DNA of 64,000 nucleotides from the NCBI GenBank assembly GCA_051294375.1, contig CM119270.1:4410152-4474151 (forward strand). The letters run 5' to 3'. The notes under the pieces are model-generated. The model worked only from the letters and a program-made list of their open reading frames with translations. It made no database searches and was not told where the DNA came from. The stretch comes from Paraspadella gotoi (Eukaryota; Chaetognatha). The position numbers and the translations under genes are program-made. Positions 11,279 to 22,950 of this stretch are shown in pieces (position 1 is the stretch's first letter; every line of letters begins with the position of its first letter).

Positions 11279-11509
11279 GCTTTCAAACGAATATAATTAA
11301 ATAAAATCCGAAAAAAAGAATTTCCTTTTGTTTATAACTTTATTGACTTAACGTCAGTATATTTGATTTCCGCTTCTCATTTATACCACTTCATTCTTAA
11401 ATATAATAAATTGTTCAAGAGGCATTTATAAAATAGAATAAAATAAGTTTAGAAAGTAAAATTAAAAAAAAGAAGTTTTCTTTTTTTCTTCATTTAATTA
11501 TACTCTCGG

Positions 11510-11541
11510 ATGTGAGATTGTGAGATTGTGAGATTGTGAGA
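11510..11541. repeat. 9-bp tandem repeat GTGAGATTG
   Basis: About 3.3 units in an otherwise AT-rich, gene-free stretch (11280-11626). Confidence 0.85.
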
Positions 11542-11626
11542 CGGATTCATATTTATCTAATCAAACATAAACAGTTGGGCAACATTTAAACGTAAAAGAA
11601 TGAGAGGAAAACAAAAGAAATGAGAA

Positions 11627-12495
11627 NNNNNNNNNNNNNNNNNNNNNNNNNNNNNNNNNNNNNNNNNNNNNNNNNNNNNNNNNNNNNNNNNNNNNNNNNN
11701 NNNNNNNNNNNNNNNNNNNNNNNNNNNNNNNNNNNNNNNNNNNNNNNNNNNNNNNNNNNNNNNNNNNNNNNNNNNNNNNNNNNNNNNNNNNNNNNNNNNN
11801 NNNNNNNNNNNNNNNNNNNNNNNNNNNNNNNNNNNNNNNNNNNNNNNNNNNNNNNNNNNNNNNNNNNNNNNNNNNNNNNNNNNNNNNNNNNNNNNNNNNN
11901 NNNNNNNNNNNNNNNNNNNNNNNNNNNNNNNNNNNNNNNNNNNNNNNNNNNNNNNNNNNNNNNNNNNNNNNNNNNNNNNNNNNNNNNNNNNNNNNNNNNN
12001 NNNNNNNNNNNNNNNNNNNNNNNNNNNNNNNNNNNNNNNNNNNNNNNNNNNNNNNNNNNNNNNNNNNNNNNNNNNNNNNNNNNNNNNNNNNNNNNNNNNN
12101 NNNNNNNNNNNNNNNNNNNNNNNNNNNNNNNNNNNNNNNNNNNNNNNNNNNNNNNNNNNNNNNNNNNNNNNNNNNNNNNNNNNNNNNNNNNNNNNNNNNN
12201 NNNNNNNNNNNNNNNNNNNNNNNNNNNNNNNNNNNNNNNNNNNNNNNNNNNNNNNNNNNNNNNNNNNNNNNNNNNNNNNNNNNNNNNNNNNNNNNNNNNN
12301 NNNNNNNNNNNNNNNNNNNNNNNNNNNNNNNNNNNNNNNNNNNNNNNNNNNNNNNNNNNNNNNNNNNNNNNNNNNNNNNNNNNNNNNNNNNNNNNNNATG
12401 GCAGAGGAAAAGGAAAGAAGCTTTCTTTAATGGAAGACAAAATGGCGGAGGAAAAGGAAAGAAACTTTCTTTAATGGAGGACAAAATGAGAAAAG
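11627..12495. repeat. 771-bp gap plus ~44-bp minisatellite
   Basis: After the gap (11627-12397), a unit with GAGGAAAAGGAAAGAA, CTTTCTTTAATGGA and GACAAAATG is present about 2.3 times (12398-12490). The array probably extends into the gap. The motif AAAATGGCGGAG occurs within it. Confidence 0.85.
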
Positions 12496-13330
12496 GAGCT
12501 TTCTCTGATAATCATTAATCTTTACATAATCATTTAATAAAGAAATTAAAAAAACTATAGTGTTTTTAAAGTATCGTTAATTAATTCAATATTTTGTATT
12601 TTACTTATACTTAAATGAAAGGAATAAGGAAAAACGAAGACGGTGCCAAAAACGCAGTAATACGGAATTCGAGAGCATGCCTATCATCTCTAAAGAAATT
12701 CAAGTCCCATCCCCAATAAATAAAAAAAAATTTAAAACAAGAAAACCTTGTACTTCTTTTTAAAGATCGCTTCAGACGAAATTTCTTTTGAAAAAAAAGT
12801 CGGACGGGAGCTGAATCGTTTCGACAAAATGGGACAGAGGAGGGAAAAAATCGCACCTTAACTGCTTCGCGAAAAGCGCGGCAAAAAAAAAAAAAAAAAA
12901 AAGGCGGGAAGTAAAAAATGTAGGTTACAACGATGACTTTTCTCCGGCCCTCTCTACTAATGGCCTCTTTTTCTTCTCTCTTTTCGGAGAAAAACTACTT
13001 TTTTTAAATTTTTTTTTATTTTGAGAACCTCGCGAAAAGTCTGCCTAAATTACGTCGAGCTTTAAGTACTAGTCATAAAAAGGTGTTTTTATTTTCATTG
13101 TAATCCTTTTTGTAACTCTCTTTGCATTTACCTAACTTTTGATAATTCCCTACCAGGAGTCTTTGACGCGCGCGGGAGAGGAAGCTTGAATTTCCAAGCT
13201 GTCATTCCAAAAACTGCAAGCTATCGAGGTTGACAGTTGACACGTTAAACTGTCACGCGTGACACGGTCGTTCGTATTCCGTCCTCGTCGTCAAGAATGA
13301 ATAATCGCGGAAAAGACGTCGGTCGCGGAT
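12496..13330. other. AT-rich intergenic DNA, no gene seen
   Basis: Contains a poly-A run at about 12884-12902 and short open frames without splice support. Confidence 0.5.
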
Positions 13331-13500
13331 TCTTAATGAAGTCGCCTTCGAGAACGCCGCTGGAAATGCAGCTGGAAACTGTAGGTAGATATTGCGGTGG
13401 AAAAGCCGCATTAAATTCCGCTGGAAATGACGCCTTAAAGACCGTAGGAATGCCGTCGGAAACGTCACCGGAAGTGACGCTGTAATTTCGACGGAAACGT
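13331..13500. repeat. degenerate ~12-24 bp repeat with GCTGGAAATG core
   Basis: GCCGCTGGAAATG, CAGCTGGAAACTG, GCGGTGGAAAAG, TCCGCTGGAAATGACG and similar pieces recur, giving an open plus-strand frame of 62 codons from an ATG at 13297. No splice sites or known motif support it as a gene. Confidence 0.5.
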
Positions 13501-13589
13501 CTCGAGAAAAGTCAGACGCATTAGTTTACACCAACGCATCCTTCGTGCCTTTCTTTGGCCGCCTCGATGCTGCGCCGGTTGTTTACGCG

Positions 13590-14025
13590 TTGGCGGCGGC
13601 GGAAGCGGCGGCGGAAGCGGCGGCGGAAGCGNNNNNNNNNNNNNNNNNNNNNNNNNNNNNNNNNNNNNNNNNNNNNNNNNNNNNNNNNNNNNNNNNNNNN
13701 NNNNNNNNNNNNNNNNNNNNNNNNNNNNNNNNNNNNNNNNNNNNNNNNNNNNNNNNNNNNNNNNNNNNNNNNNNNNNNNNNNNNNNNNNNNNNNNNNNNN
13801 NNNNNNNNNNNNNNNNNNNNNNNNNNNNNNNNNNNNNNNNNNNNNNNNNNNNNNNNNNNNNNNNNNNNNNNNNNNNNNNNNNNNNNNNNNNNNNNNNNNN
13901 NNNNNNNNNNNNNNNNNNNNNNNNNNNNNNNNNNNNNNNNNNNNNNNNNNNNNNNNNNNNNNNNNNNNNNNNNNNNNNNNNNNNNNNNNNNNNNNNNNNN
14001 NNNNNNNNNNNCGACGACGACGACG
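13590..14025. repeat. (GCGGCGGAA)-type repeat, 380-bp gap, (GAC)n
   Basis: GC-rich 12-bp units with GGCGGAAGCG lead into a gap at 13632-14011, and (CGA)n follows. A GC-rich tandem repeat apparently blocked assembly. Confidence 0.85.
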
Positions 14026-14880
14026 TTGATGACAACATAGGGATATGACGATGACAACGTAGACAGTGACAAAGGAAACGGGTGGAGAAAAACGACTTTG
14101 TTAAAGCAAACGACGATGACGTTCGTGTTACTAATCGAACTGGTCATTGGCTGGTGCCATTTGTCTCCTGGCCAATGAGAGAGTTCCATTCTGCTTCCGG
14201 TGGATTTTACTCGAGTCGTTGATCCGATTTCATTTCTTGGGTTTGATTCCTCTGCGATGATAGGTTGGCGATAAGATATTAATAGCATGCCGATAAAATA
14301 TTAATAAAATGTCGATGAATTATTAATAAGATATTGAGAAAATATATCGAGAAAGTGAAGAATCGACGGTGATAAAATTCTCATCTCGATCGATTGGAAC
14401 GGAATGATTGCGGCGGTATATTCACGCCGCTTCGTGATACACTGATACACTGATTCACTGATACACTGACCGTATTGGCTCCAGAGTCCAGAGTGAGCAA
14501 TGACTTGACGCCATTCGAAACTGCAGCTCACACTGATCACGATATTCGAATGAAAAACTTAGCCATAGTCCAGGTCATGAGGCAATATATATGAATGTAT
14601 ATCAGATCGAAAAAACTTAATTATAAATATAAATATAAATATAAACATAAATAATAATCATTTTATATCTAAAAAATAAAAAAATAAAGATAGTGAAACA
14701 AGTAGTTTTGTAACTTTCTTAATTATCTTAACATAATAAATTATAACTTTAATTTTTAATTAATAAATAATTAAATAACTAATTAATTGAAGAAATCGAT
14801 ATTTCAATATGATACTTTCATATTAGCGCTCTTATTCAAAACCACAAGCCATCAGGCAACATGCAAGAGGCGTTATAAAG
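14026..14880. other. unique then AT-rich sequence
   Basis: An inverted CCAAT-like pair (CATTGGCTGG ... CCAATGAG) at about 14143-14182 resembles one at 4.4 kb. GATACACTGA recurs at 14445-14470. From 14580 the DNA is almost all A/T. Confidence 0.4.
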
Positions 14881-14884
14881 GGCG

Positions 14885-15172
14885 AGCAGACGATATAACG
14901 GTAGAGCAGACGANNNNNNNNNNNNNNNNNNNNNNNNNNNNNNNNNNNNNNNNNNNNNNNNNNNNNNNNNNNNNNNNNNNNNNNNNNNNNNNNNNNNNNN
15001 NNNNNNNNNNNNNNNNNNNNNNNNNNNNNNNNNNNNNNNNNNNNNNNNNNNNNNNNNNNNNNNNNNNNNNNNNNNNNNNNNNNNNNNNNNNNNNAACGGT
15101 AGAGCAGACGATATAACAGTAGAGCAGACGATATAACGGTAGAGCAGACGAAATAACGGTAGAGCAGACGCT
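14885..15172. repeat. 20-bp minisatellite with internal 181-bp gap
   Basis: The unit GATATAACGGTAGAGCAGAC (20 bp) is seen on both sides of the gap at 14914-15094, with single-base variants. The missing part is very probably the same array. Confidence 0.9.
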
Positions 15173-15379
15173 AAAACGCTGAAAAGGGGTGAGAGTGACA
15201 CAGGCGTTCCGACCGAGGCGCCCACCGAGGGAACGCGGTCGTAACGGATCTAATCAAGGGCGCGCGCCGATATTAAACGACTGTAAGCCGTTGGAACTGT
15301 TCATGAGTGAATGAATCTCGTTCCAGTAAAACCGAGGCCGGTCGGAACGCGCGCAGACTGCGAGCCGGGAGGAAACTTT

Positions 15380-15740
15380 CGCAGTCTCGCTTTATTGCTC
15401 TCCAATCGCTTTGAGAGAGGAAGGAACGTTTTTAAGGGAAGCTTTTTTCTTGGTTTAAAATCACTATGGGAAAGGAAGGAAAACTTTGCAGCTTTACAAT
15501 CACGATGGCAAAACTTTGCGGAGCAGCTTTATTGCTTTATAATACTAGTAATTATAATACTAATAATGGTAAAACTTTGTATTGTAGATTTATTGTTTTA
15601 CAATCGCTATGGTAAAACTCTGAAGTGTAGCTGTATTGCTTTATAACTGCGAAGACTTGCTTTATTGCTTTTCAATCGTTTTACAAGATGGTGGGAACTT
15701 TGCGATCGGTTATCATTTCATTGCAATCACTTTATCATAA
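15380..15740. repeat. degenerate ~55-bp tandem repeat
   Basis: GCTTTATTGCTTT, ACAATCGCTATGG and AAAACTTTG recur in the same order at about 15385, 15490, 15580 and 15650 with substitutions and small indels. It lies next to a CpG-rich stretch at 15180-15380. Confidence 0.6.
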
Positions 15741-15894
15741 AGAAAAAAAAACTATTGTTGCTTTCTCAAAAGTTCTTTCACGCTTTACTAGATAGAATAA
15801 CATGTATAATGTTTTATCTTCTCTCCTTTCAGTATTTCCGCGCAAGCTTTTCTTACGCAGTATGCTTCTTTTATTTCTGAAGCGCCAAGTTTGA

Positions 15895-16640
15895 AAATGG
15901 AAAATTTCTCCAGAATCTTGTTGTCTCTCTCTTTTTTTTCTCTCTATCTCTTAATTCTCTAAGCCAATTAAAGAAAAACATTGCAGTATCTCTCTGGTTC
16001 ACTCTATACTTTTGCTCTCTCTACAGAACTGAGCACTTTATTGTTATCGCCGTCCGTTAAAAAACTTTTCAGAGAGAGAGAGATTGAGAGAGCAAGAAGA
16101 GAGATGGAGAGAGAGGAGAGAGAGGTGATGAACTGAGATGAGAGAGGAGGAGAGAGAGAGACAGCGACAGAAATGAGAGAGAGAGAAGAGAGAGTAGAGA
16201 CTGAGAGAGAGAGAGAGAGAAAGGCAGAGAGATGAACCGAGGAGAGAGAGAGAGAGAGAGGTTGGAAATATTCCTCCAAATAACACCAAACGAGGACTCT
16301 TAGCACCATAAAGATAACTGCGTTCGGTCCCTGGAGACGCGACTGTGAGAGAGAAAGAAAGGAAGGAATTCACGCACAGAAAGACAAAGAAAAGCCATGA
16401 AGAAAGAAAAAGAGAAGGAATAAGTAAGAAAGAAAGAAAAAAAAAAAAAAAAAAGAAAGAAAAAAAAGAAAAATAAGAAGAAAGAAAAAAAGAAAGAAAA
16501 AAGAAAGAGAGAAAGATAGAAAGAAAAAATAAAAGAAAGAAAGAAAGAAAAAAAGAAAGAAAGAAAGAAAGAAAAAAAGAAAGAAAGAAAAAAAGAAAAA
16601 AAAGAGAGGGAGATTTATGCTCTCACCGCCGTTCCATCTG
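15895..16640. repeat. CT, GA and GAAA simple-sequence block
   Basis: CT-rich to about 15960, (GA)n-rich 16070-16260, and (GAAA)n with A runs 16400-16612. The open frames here are Ser/Leu or Phe/Leu shadows. Confidence 0.9.
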
Positions 16641-17029
16641 CCTTCTTTTCTTTCCTCCTCAACTTTTCTTTTTTTTCCCCTTTCCTCTCTCCTCTTCCTC
16701 TCTTTCCCTTCATCCCAACGTTTGATGCTCCTTTTGACCCGAGGGAACAAAAAACGTTTAGAAGCTCAGAATCACGCCGAGATCACGTGAGACGACGCGG
16801 GGGATCACGTGAACGTCAGGTGAACAGTTATGGTGCTTCATATGAATGGGTTTTCAGCTCTTGTTTGTCTTTTCCGGACGTCATAACTTTTTTGGGAATT
16901 GTTTTGTATAAGTTGTTTAAAAATGTAAGTTTTTTGATAACCTAGCATTAGTTCACTTCTTTTGACGAGCAAAAAATCTGACAGCATGACAAAAGTGTTC
17001 AAAATTTTTAACTTTTGAAAATTTATGAT

Positions 17030-17195
17030 AAACAAGTTTTAGCAAACAATGTCGAATCTGCCTACGTTAATTAAGTGGTAATCAGCTATTTTTTTTTCAA
17101 TTTGTGATCCTAACTGATCATAACAGACCATACCATACCAAACCAGTGGCTGCGCCAATACATGTAAATCGCTTGCAAGGGATAATACGGAACTG
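17030..17195 (+). repeat. dispersed repeat family E, copy 1
   Basis: Shares AGCAAACAAT, ATCTGCCTACG, TAA.GCGGTAAT-like, TTTGTGATCCT and CAGTGGC.GCGCCAATAC-type blocks with 52182-52400, and its 5' part with 51311-51360. Class unknown. Confidence 0.65.
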
Positions 17196-17600
17196 TTACT
17201 GCGGTACAAATAATTTTTTTAACTGGTATTATTTTTTAAACTTTCTTCTAAGAAAAAAATTGAATTAATTTTTATTGAAAAAAAAGCAGAAACAGTGGAT
17301 ACATGGAATGCAGCATACAACCTATTTTGATGTAAATTGATTGTTGTTCACTTAGGATGTCCTGTCTCTTCTATTGCCAACAGATTTCCCCTTTTGTTCA
17401 TTGACCGTTCAGTGATCCTCTATTTGACCCAGATGGCAGAGTAAGTCGAGAGCGGATATCCTGCAGATGACAATCACAGAATACCTGAACTCGGGTACGA
17501 CCCTCCGTCCTGCAACACACTATCCCTTATGGCTGGGATTACAGCCGAGATGAAGGAGAGATTCTTAAAAAGGGAGTCTTTTTTCTAATGGGCGGAAACT
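17196..17600. other. unique sequence, no gene seen
   Basis: AT-rich with a moderately complex stretch at 17350-17560. No exon is supported. Confidence 0.4.
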
Positions 17601-17602
17601 GA

Positions 17603-17690
17603 TTATACATAATATAATATAATATATAATATAATATGATATGATATGATATGATATAATATATGATATAATTTCATAAGATAAAAAAAT
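17603..17690. repeat. AT-rich microsatellite (ATAAT/ATGAT)n
   Basis: Interspersed ATAAT, ATGAT and TATA units. Confidence 0.85.
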
Positions 17691-18259
17691 AAAATATAAT
17701 CTAATGTATTGTATATGATGAATTGACTTTATATCAATTCAAATACAAATATTTAACAAGTATTAAAATTTTTTGCATAATTTATCATTATTCGATAGTC
17801 TGACATGATATACTAAGAGGATGACCGACAAGATTGAGGGGGCCGACCGACTGACCGACAAAGTGGATTATAGAGTCGGGATCTGCTGATAATAGAAATG
17901 ATGACGAAGAAAATTTAAAAAGTAAAACAGAAAAGAAAGAAAAAGAAACATAGAAAATATAAAATAGAAAATAGAAATAGATAAGAGAAAATATTAAAGA
18001 GAAGAGAGAAAGTAAAACAAAGAACAGAAAATATATGAAATAGAAAATAGATAATATAAATAGAAAATAGAAAATAGAAAATAGAAAGTGGTGAAGAGAA
18101 AACAGAAATTAGCGACGGAGAAAAAGGGCTCGACTTCTCATCCATCACGGAGAAAGAGGAAAGACATCTCATCGAAAGAGACGTGAGGATTGTGAGAGCG
18201 AGTGAGGTGAGGATTGTGTGGCTCTCTTTTCCAAAAACGTCCTATTTCCGTCCCTTCAT

Positions 18260-18500
18260 CCCTAAACCTGATTTTAACCTTACTATTTAACCATAATATT
18301 TTACTAAACTTATAAACATATCCCTAATCTAGTTTTTAACTTTAATGCCCGACTACAAACCTAACCCCTAACCATAAACCCTAACCCTAATCCCTAATCC
18401 ATAACCCTAATCCCTAACACTAATCCCAAACCATAAACTCTAATCCCTAACCATAATCCCTAACCCTAATCCCTAACCGCAATCCCTAACCAGTAACCAT
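18260..18500. repeat. interstitial telomere-like tract (CCCTAA and variants)
   Basis: From 18350 to 18495 the sequence is built mostly of ACCCTAA, TCCCTAA and CCATAA units; more degenerate versions extend left to about 18260. A weaker relative (TCCCTAACACTAATCCC) occurs at 21015-21065. Perfect units fit a TTAGGG-type repeat on the minus strand. Confidence 0.7.
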
Positions 18501-19438
18501 AAACCTGTGGTCTGTCATGGATGTTAGCCACAGCGTGATGAAGTGTAGACCCACTGGAACGACACAGTTTTAAGTGATTAAGTATTTTTTCTTTATCATT
18601 AACGTTGCAGGGAAGATTTGACGTTAGTTAATTAATTTGATTCAATTGTTTTTGAGATTAAATGACTCCATTTTATCTAATCGAATTATAGGAAGATTAA
18701 TTCATTATTTAATGAAGGTAAAAACATTGACTCGATTTCAATTTGTTTATTTTATCTTTCCTCTAATGCATTAATTACATTTGGATGAATTCGATAAGCA
18801 GGTTTTGTGATAAAATGATTTATTATCATTGATTTGTGACAAGAGAATCGAGACTGAATTTATTCAGTTAACAAGATTAAAGGAAAACTATTTCATCAAA
18901 ACAAAACAGATTTTAAATCTTCGCGACATCTTCGAGCACCTTACCGCACCTTTCCTTGACAGAGAACTTTTCCAGAAAGGGCCCTTAACTGACAGAGCAC
19001 CTTACCCGAAAGAGCCCTTTCCCTGCCTGAGGGGCGCCTCACCTTTTTCGCTCCGCTGCATTTTTCTCTCTCCGTTAACTTTCCCCTTTTTTCCTTTTCC
19101 GTCTCCTCTCCCTTTTTACCTCTCGAATTCAAAAACAGGACATTTAAATTTCAAACTAAGCAGCACTTATACATTCCGATAATTTCGTTTATCTTAATTT
19201 CATATTCCAGCGAGCTCGCGAGCAAACGCATTTTTTTTTCGATAGAACTTGAACTCGTAAAAATTTTAATGCTTGATCTTTTTCTCTTTTTTTTAGAGAA
19301 GGAAAAAACTAACTTTGAAATCGCGAAATAATAGAAGACGATAAATACTGAAAGACGTTAGATGGCAAAACATACTAAGTTTCTATTGTCGATTGCAGTG
19401 TAAAATCCTAGTCGGTGGAAAAGTATGTAAGAAGATAG
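18501..19438. other. AT-rich intergenic DNA with one 15-bp repeat
   Basis: At 18940-19030 a short unit resembling CGAGCACCTTACC and GACAGAGCACCTTACCC recurs with CCCTT-type pieces. No gene is supported. Confidence 0.45.
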
Positions 19439-20551
19439 NNNNNNNNNNNNNNNNNNNNNNNNNNNNNNNNNNNNNNNNNNNNNNNNNNNNNNNNNNNNNN
19501 NNNNNNNNNNNNNNNNNNNNNNNNNNNNNNNNNNNNNNNNNNNNNNNNNNNNNNNNNNNNNNNNNNNNNNNNNNNNNNNNNNNNNNNNNNNNNNNNNNNN
19601 NNNNNNNNNNNNNNNNNNNNNNNNNNNNNNNNNNNNNNNNNNNNNNNNNNNNNNNNNNNNNNNNNNNNNNNNNNNNNNNNNNNNNACTCGGCTCAATGAG
19701 AAACTCGTCTAATCCCTTTGACGAAAAAAAAAGTATTGGCGAGAAAATGGAAAGGCGTTATAGATTAGTTCTATGAACGTAGAGCGTGCATAAAATACAG
19801 AGAGAGAGTGAGAGAGATGATAGAAAAGGTTCTCGTTTCAGACAAAATAGGAGTCTTGACTATCATTTGCAGAACGAAAGCGAACATTTAAATGAAATAA
19901 TGTTGGGCAAGGGCAGGTGAAAAAAAAACTGAACAAAAAAACGAGTTTCTGAATAAATTAAACAGACGTATGAATGAAGGAACGAAAGAAAGATTAAATG
20001 AACGAATTGATGAATGAATGGAAATTCGATTCACAGATGAGTTGAGGAGCTGCAGAATATAAAAAAAAAAAGGTGAAGAAAATGATAAAGAGATAATACG
20101 AAGAAGAAATGAGATATCGAAAAAAAGGGCAGATGGAGACATTAATGAGGCGAAAGAGTAAAAGGACAGAGGATGNNNNNNNNNNAAGGTGAAGAAAATG
20201 ATGAAGAGAAAATACGAAGAAGAAATGAGATATCGAAAAAAAGGNNNNNNNNNNNNNNNNNNNNNNNNNNNNNNNNNNNNNNNNNNNNNNNNNNNNNNNN
20301 NNNNNNNNNNNNNNNNNNNNNNNNNNNNNNNNNNNNNNNNNNNNNNNNNNNNNNNNNNNNNNNNNNNNNNNNNNNNNNNNNNNNNNNNNNNNNNNNNNNN
20401 NNNNNNNNNNNNNNNNNNNNNNNNNNNNNNNNNNNNNNNNNNNNNNNNNNNNNNNNNNNNNNNNNNNNNNNNNNNNNNNNNNNNNNNNNNNNNNNNNNNN
20501 NNNNNNNNNNNNNNNNNNNNNNNNNNNNNNNNNNNNNNNNNNNNNNNNNNN
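19439..20551. other. assembly-gap cluster with gap-edge duplication
   Basis: Gaps at 19439-19685, 20176-20185 and 20245-20551. The 59 bases after the 10-N gap (20186-20244) repeat 20070-20129 with three or four substitutions, indicating unmerged overlapping contigs. Confidence 0.85.
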
Positions 20552-20934
20552 GAATAGAAATGAAAGAAATTCAAGGTTCAACAATCTTGAAAACTTTAGA
20601 CAGAGAGAGAGAGAAATGGAAAGAGAGAGCGACAGAGAAGCAGAAATCGAGAGATGGAGACGAAGAGAGAATAAATGATAAAATAAATGAGAGAGTAAAA
20701 TGAGGTGGCTGCCAGAAAAGAATAAAAAAGAGAAAAGCTATGGGCGTTTCATTGCTCAATGTTTGTTTCCGTTCAGTTTAACAATTTTCCGAGACACATT
20801 TAATATTCCAGGTTAAATTCAACGGAAAAACTTCCAAAGTGTTATTGAATTAACGATTGTTCCGGAAGTCTTCATTATTTAGTGATCGATCATTACGAAA
20901 AAACAAATCACTATTTTCCTAAAGCGCCCCATTT

Positions 20935-21468
20935 TATTCCTCAATCCCGAAACTTAATTTATAACCCTTTTTCTTTTTCCATATTTATAACTCAATCCCT
21001 CGCCTTAACCGAGTCCCTAACACTAATCCCTAACTTCTAATCTACAACTCCAGTCCCTCATCCCTAAGCTAATATATTTAAACCTAAAAGCTGGAATGGG
21101 TCGGTTTTGTAAAATATGGTCGAAAAAAGTAACATTCGCATCTCATCATTTAATACAACTTTTTTTCATGGAATAATTTTAAGGCTTCATTGACGTCACT
21201 TTAGTCGTTGTTACGATGCCATTGCTGGGGTGGATGCTGGAGAATGTCAGGCGTGGGATGTGGAGAGAGTGAGATGTGGGCCGCCACATCCTTGGGAAAG
21301 GGTCGGGCAGCGAAGAAACACCCACAATATCCGACAGTGTCCGACGGTGTCCCACACCCTATCCATCAACTAGAAACTCTACTCGTTTTTACGTCATGAA
21401 TATCAATATGAATTTAAAAAAAAATAACTTGAAAAGCGAGAAAATTAATTAAAAGAGAGTTCGAGAAA

Positions 21469-21470
<2 letters not shown>
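20935..21470. other. unique sequence with a weak telomere-like segment
   Basis: CCCTAA-like words at 20995-21065. A more complex stretch at 21200-21390 holds a GTCCGACGGTGTCCCACACC segment, but no exon can be supported. Confidence 0.4.

Positions 21471-21471
<1 letters not shown>

Positions 21472-21528
<57 letters not shown>
21472..21528. repeat. (CT)n microsatellite
   Basis: About 28 uninterrupted CT units. Confidence 0.95.
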
Positions 21529-21530
<2 letters not shown>

Positions 21531-21771
21531 GACGACGAGTTTCGGGATCACGTGACACGAAAAGGCATGATTAATCGAGACGCCGCTAGAGACGCTGGTG
21601 TGGGTTGAATTTGGAGAAGGTGGTTAAACGAAAATAGGGGAAGGGGAGAAAAAAGGAAAAGAGAGAAAGGGAGGAATAAGGAAGAGGAAAGAGAAGTTAA
21701 AAAGGAGAAATTGAGAAGAGAATGAAAAGTAAGGTGAGGCAAAGTAGATTTAGTGAGAATGAAATACGAAA

Positions 21772-21796
21772 NNNNNNNNNNNNNNNNNNNNNNNNN
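21772..21796. other. 25-N gap
   Basis: A fixed-size gap between AG-rich sequence and unique DNA. Confidence 0.95.
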
Positions 21797-22142
21797 TGTT
21801 GAAATAATTTGTATGATTTACTTACATAGTGTTTCCAATCTGGGTTTTTTTATTTTAGATAGTCAATATAGGTAATCTCTCTCTTTTTTAAAACCCAAAA
21901 TCTCACAACCTCGCTCAGATCTTTTTTTGGGCAGCTTTGTTTGTATCACGTACTCGAGCGGTGGGAAAACATTTTTATTTCTTGTAAACAAAAAAAAACA
22001 TCCACACGAGCGACAAAATGTAAACACAAACATTTCCGATCCAAGTTTTATTGTTTTTTTTAATCTCAAAATGCAGATACACATCTAAACAAAAAATTTA
22101 AAAAAAAAAATAAATCCAAAATCTTTAGTTCATGGCAACCGT

Positions 22143-22265
22143 ATTGCTTGCGTTACTCGGGGTCACACCAACTTGCAAAGGGGCTGCGGAATGACAATGA
22201 CCGCCTCCTGTCACTGGTATGGTGATATCACTGACCCGGTCCCGTCACATTTCAGTGCACGTCGC
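22143..22265 (-). mobile_element. SINE family B fragment, copy 2
   Basis: Matches the tail half of the 51.8-kb SINE: CACCAACTTGCAAAGGGGCTGCGG, split here as CACCAACTTGC and AGGGGCTGCGG, then GACCGCCTCCTGTCACTGG and CCGTCACATTT. The tRNA-like head is absent. Confidence 0.65.
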
Positions 22266-22940
22266 CGCATCGCTGGACTCTATCGTCGACGTTCTCTATT
22301 TTCTTTTTCTCTCCTTTTTATTTCTAAAAGAAAATTCCGTTTTACTGGAAGAAAGATCACGTGACTGCTCGGTTACGTTTCCCATAACGAAGCCTCGTAA
22401 AAAAGGAAAAAAAAAAACTTGGAGAAAGGAAAGAAATGAGGAAAAAAGGAAAAGAAAAAAACTTGGAGAAAGGAAAAAAATGAGGAAAAAAGGAAAAGAA
22501 AAATAAAGCAGAAAAAAACAAGAGTAAAAAGGAGAAGAAAAATAAAGCACAAAAAAACAAGAGTAAAAAGGAGAAGAAAAATAAAGCAGAAAAAAACAAG
22601 AGTCAACAATCGGCGAAAAAAAAAAGAAAAGATCAAAGCAAATGATACATTGTAAATTGCATAAAATATAAATGGTGTGATTAAAAAAAGCTAAAAAAAA
22701 AGAAGAAACAATCAATTAACAAAATATTTTTTTATCTTTTAAAATCATATCAAAGTTCTAAGAGAAATTGATTCAAATTTGAACTGCGGTTCGTAGCTGA
22801 ACCTAGTCTACGTTAAAAAATACTAAAGATTAAATCCAAAATACTCTGCAATCTTACTATATAACTTCCGGTACTAGCTGTATTCAGTAATAGTAAGAGC
22901 GCTATCATTAGTATAACGATAACTAACTCATCGATCGAAA
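22186..22940. repeat. gap-edge duplication at 22 kb, copy 1
   Basis: Runs from GCGGAATGACA to CTCATCGATCGAAA and stops exactly at a 10-N gap (22941-22950). It is nearly identical to 22951-23994 apart from small indels, a different number of AGAAAAATAAAGCA-type units, and about 395 bp present only in copy 2. Most likely the two haplotypes of one locus. Confidence 0.8.
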
Positions 22941-22950
22941 NNNNNNNNNN

